From Thiobacillus sp. (GTDB lineage: Bacteria; Pseudomonadota; Gammaproteobacteria; Burkholderiales; Thiobacillaceae), in assembly GCA_020216925.1 (NCBI GenBank), contig JAIWOL010000141.1, forward strand, positions 1 through 19,045: DNA of 19,045 nucleotides, written 5' to 3'. A model generated the notes under the pieces. It ran no database searches. It was not told the origin of the DNA and saw only the letters and a list, made by a program, of their open reading frames with translations. Position 1 is the stretch's first letter. Every line of letters starts with the position of its first letter. The position numbers and the translations under genes were made by a program. Positions 18,215 through 19,045 of this stretch are shown here, piece after piece.

Positions 18215-19045
18215 TTACTTGTTCTTGTTGGCGATCATGTCCTGGATGATCGGGGTCAGGATCAGCTCCATGGCGAAGCCCATCTTGGCGCCCGGCACCA
18301 CGATGGTGTTGGGGCGCGACATGAACGAATTGCAGATCATGTTCAGCAGGTAGGGGAAATCGACGCCCTTGGGCTCGCGGAAGCGGATGACGATGAAGCT
18401 TTCGTCCGGCGTGGGGATGTCGCGCGAGATGAAAGGGTTGGAAGTGTCGACGGTCGACACGCGCTGGAAGTTGATGTCGGTGCGCGAGAACTGCGGGGTG
18501 ATGTAGTTCACGTAATCCGGCATGCGGCGCAGGATGGTGTCGACGATGACGTCGGCCGAGTAGCCGCGTTCGGCGCCGTCGCGGTGGATCTTCTGGATCC
18601 ATTCGAGGTTGACGATGGGCACCACGCCGATGCCGAGGTCGACGTGCTGCGAGACATCGACGGTGTCGGTTTTCACCAGGCCGTGCAGGCCCTCATAGAA
18701 CAGCACGTCCGAACCGGCGGGAATGTCTTCCCAAGGCGTGAATTCGCCGGGGTTGAGGCTGGTGTTGAGGCGCTTGTTGTGCTCGGCGGCCTCCTCGTCG
18801 CTGTGGATGTAGTAGCGGCGCTTGCCGGTGCCGGTCTCGCCGTAGGTCTTGAACAGCTCGGCCAGCTTGTCGAAGTGGTTGGACTGCGGGCCGAAGTGGC
18901 TGAAATGCTTGTTGCCCTCGGCTTCGGCTTTTTTCACGGCTTCCTTGAACTCGACGCGCGACAGGCTGTGGAAGCTGTCGCCCTCGATGACGGCAGCGTT
19001 GATCTTCTCGCGCAGGAAAATGTGCTCGAAGGCGCGCTTGACGGT
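18215..19045 (-). CDS. Phosphoribulokinase, partial (N-terminus cut by window edge)
   Basis: The last 276 residues of a proteobacterial-type phosphoribulokinase (full length about 290) are visible. This Calvin-cycle enzyme phosphorylates ribulose-5-phosphate to ribulose-1,5-bisphosphate for Rubisco. The visible part begins TVKRAFEHIF, directly after where the P-loop should be. It then shows EGDSFHSLSR with the catalytic aspartate, HFGPQSNHFDKL, KRRYYIHSDEEAA, FTPWEDIPAGSDVLFYEGLHG (Walker B region) and the C-terminal FPYLLNMICNSFMSRPNTIVVPGAKM. No frameshift is seen. It indicates autotrophic CO2 fixation. The usual symbol is prkB or cbbP; the window does not show whether it belongs to a cbb operon. 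Confidence 0.95.
   Translation of the reverse strand, partial: TVKRAFEHIFLREKINAAVIEGDSFHSLSRVEFKEAVKKAEAEGNKHFSHFGPQSNHFDKLAELFKTYGETGTGKRRYYIHSDEEAAEHNKRLNTSLNPGEFTPWEDIPAGSDVLFYEGLHGLVKTDTVDVSQHVDLGIGVVPIVNLEWIQKIHRDGAERGYSADVIVDTILRRMPDYVNYITPQFSRTDINFQRVSTVDTSNPFISRDIPTPDESFIVIRFREPKGVDFPYLLNMICNSFMSRPNTIVVPGAKMGFAMELILTPIIQDMIANKNK

Overview
This is an ordinary chromosomal housekeeping region of a GC-rich, autotrophic betaproteobacterium. The best guess is a Thiobacillus/Nitrosomonadales-type organism. The reasons are a proteobacterial-type phosphoribulokinase (Calvin cycle) at the right edge, a BPSS1780-type membrane protein, an argH / AlgZ-AlgR-type two-component arrangement, and a DUF2782 gene close to polA. 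The lineage is inferred from gene content and was not tested by search. No phage, insertion sequence, CRISPR array, tRNA or rRNA was seen.

Left part (1-3913). The minus-strand lptM-lysA operon has a TTGA stop/start overlap and a clear terminator at 166-189. A frataxin gene (cyaY) diverges from lptM and is followed after 6 bases by a MarR-type regulator with an unusual C-terminal four-cysteine motif. That regulator runs tail-to-tail into argH with one base between. A promoter-like element at 64-91 points out of the left edge.

Middle (3931-11133). A sensor kinase / LytTR response regulator pair (AlgZ/AlgR type) overlaps by 44 bases and diverges from argH. A 285-base non-coding stretch follows. 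It holds two abutting palindromes, two hairpins and a rho-independent terminator, and looks like a small-RNA gene with an operator. Next come a Nudix hydrolase (probably ADP-ribose pyrophosphatase) with a promoter placed for leaderless transcription, and a small membrane protein. Cobalamin-dependent methionine synthase (metH) is on the minus strand, and a single-domain rhodanese diverges from it.

Right part (11294-19045). polA (minus) diverges from a LOG-family gene with only 14 bases between start codons. A DUF2782 secreted protein and a BPSS1780-type membrane protein follow. The latter overlaps the 3' end of uvrD (minus) by 25 bases. The window ends inside a phosphoribulokinase gene whose terminator is a perfect 24-base palindrome.

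Themes: amino-acid biosynthesis (lysA, argH, metH), DNA repair (polA, uvrD), iron handling (cyaY) and carbon fixation (PRK). I found no convincing novel multi-gene system. The points most worth a second look are the candidate small RNA and operator at 5792-5949, the Cys4 MarR protein next to frataxin, and three genes whose -10 hexamer sits exactly 7 bases before the start codon.
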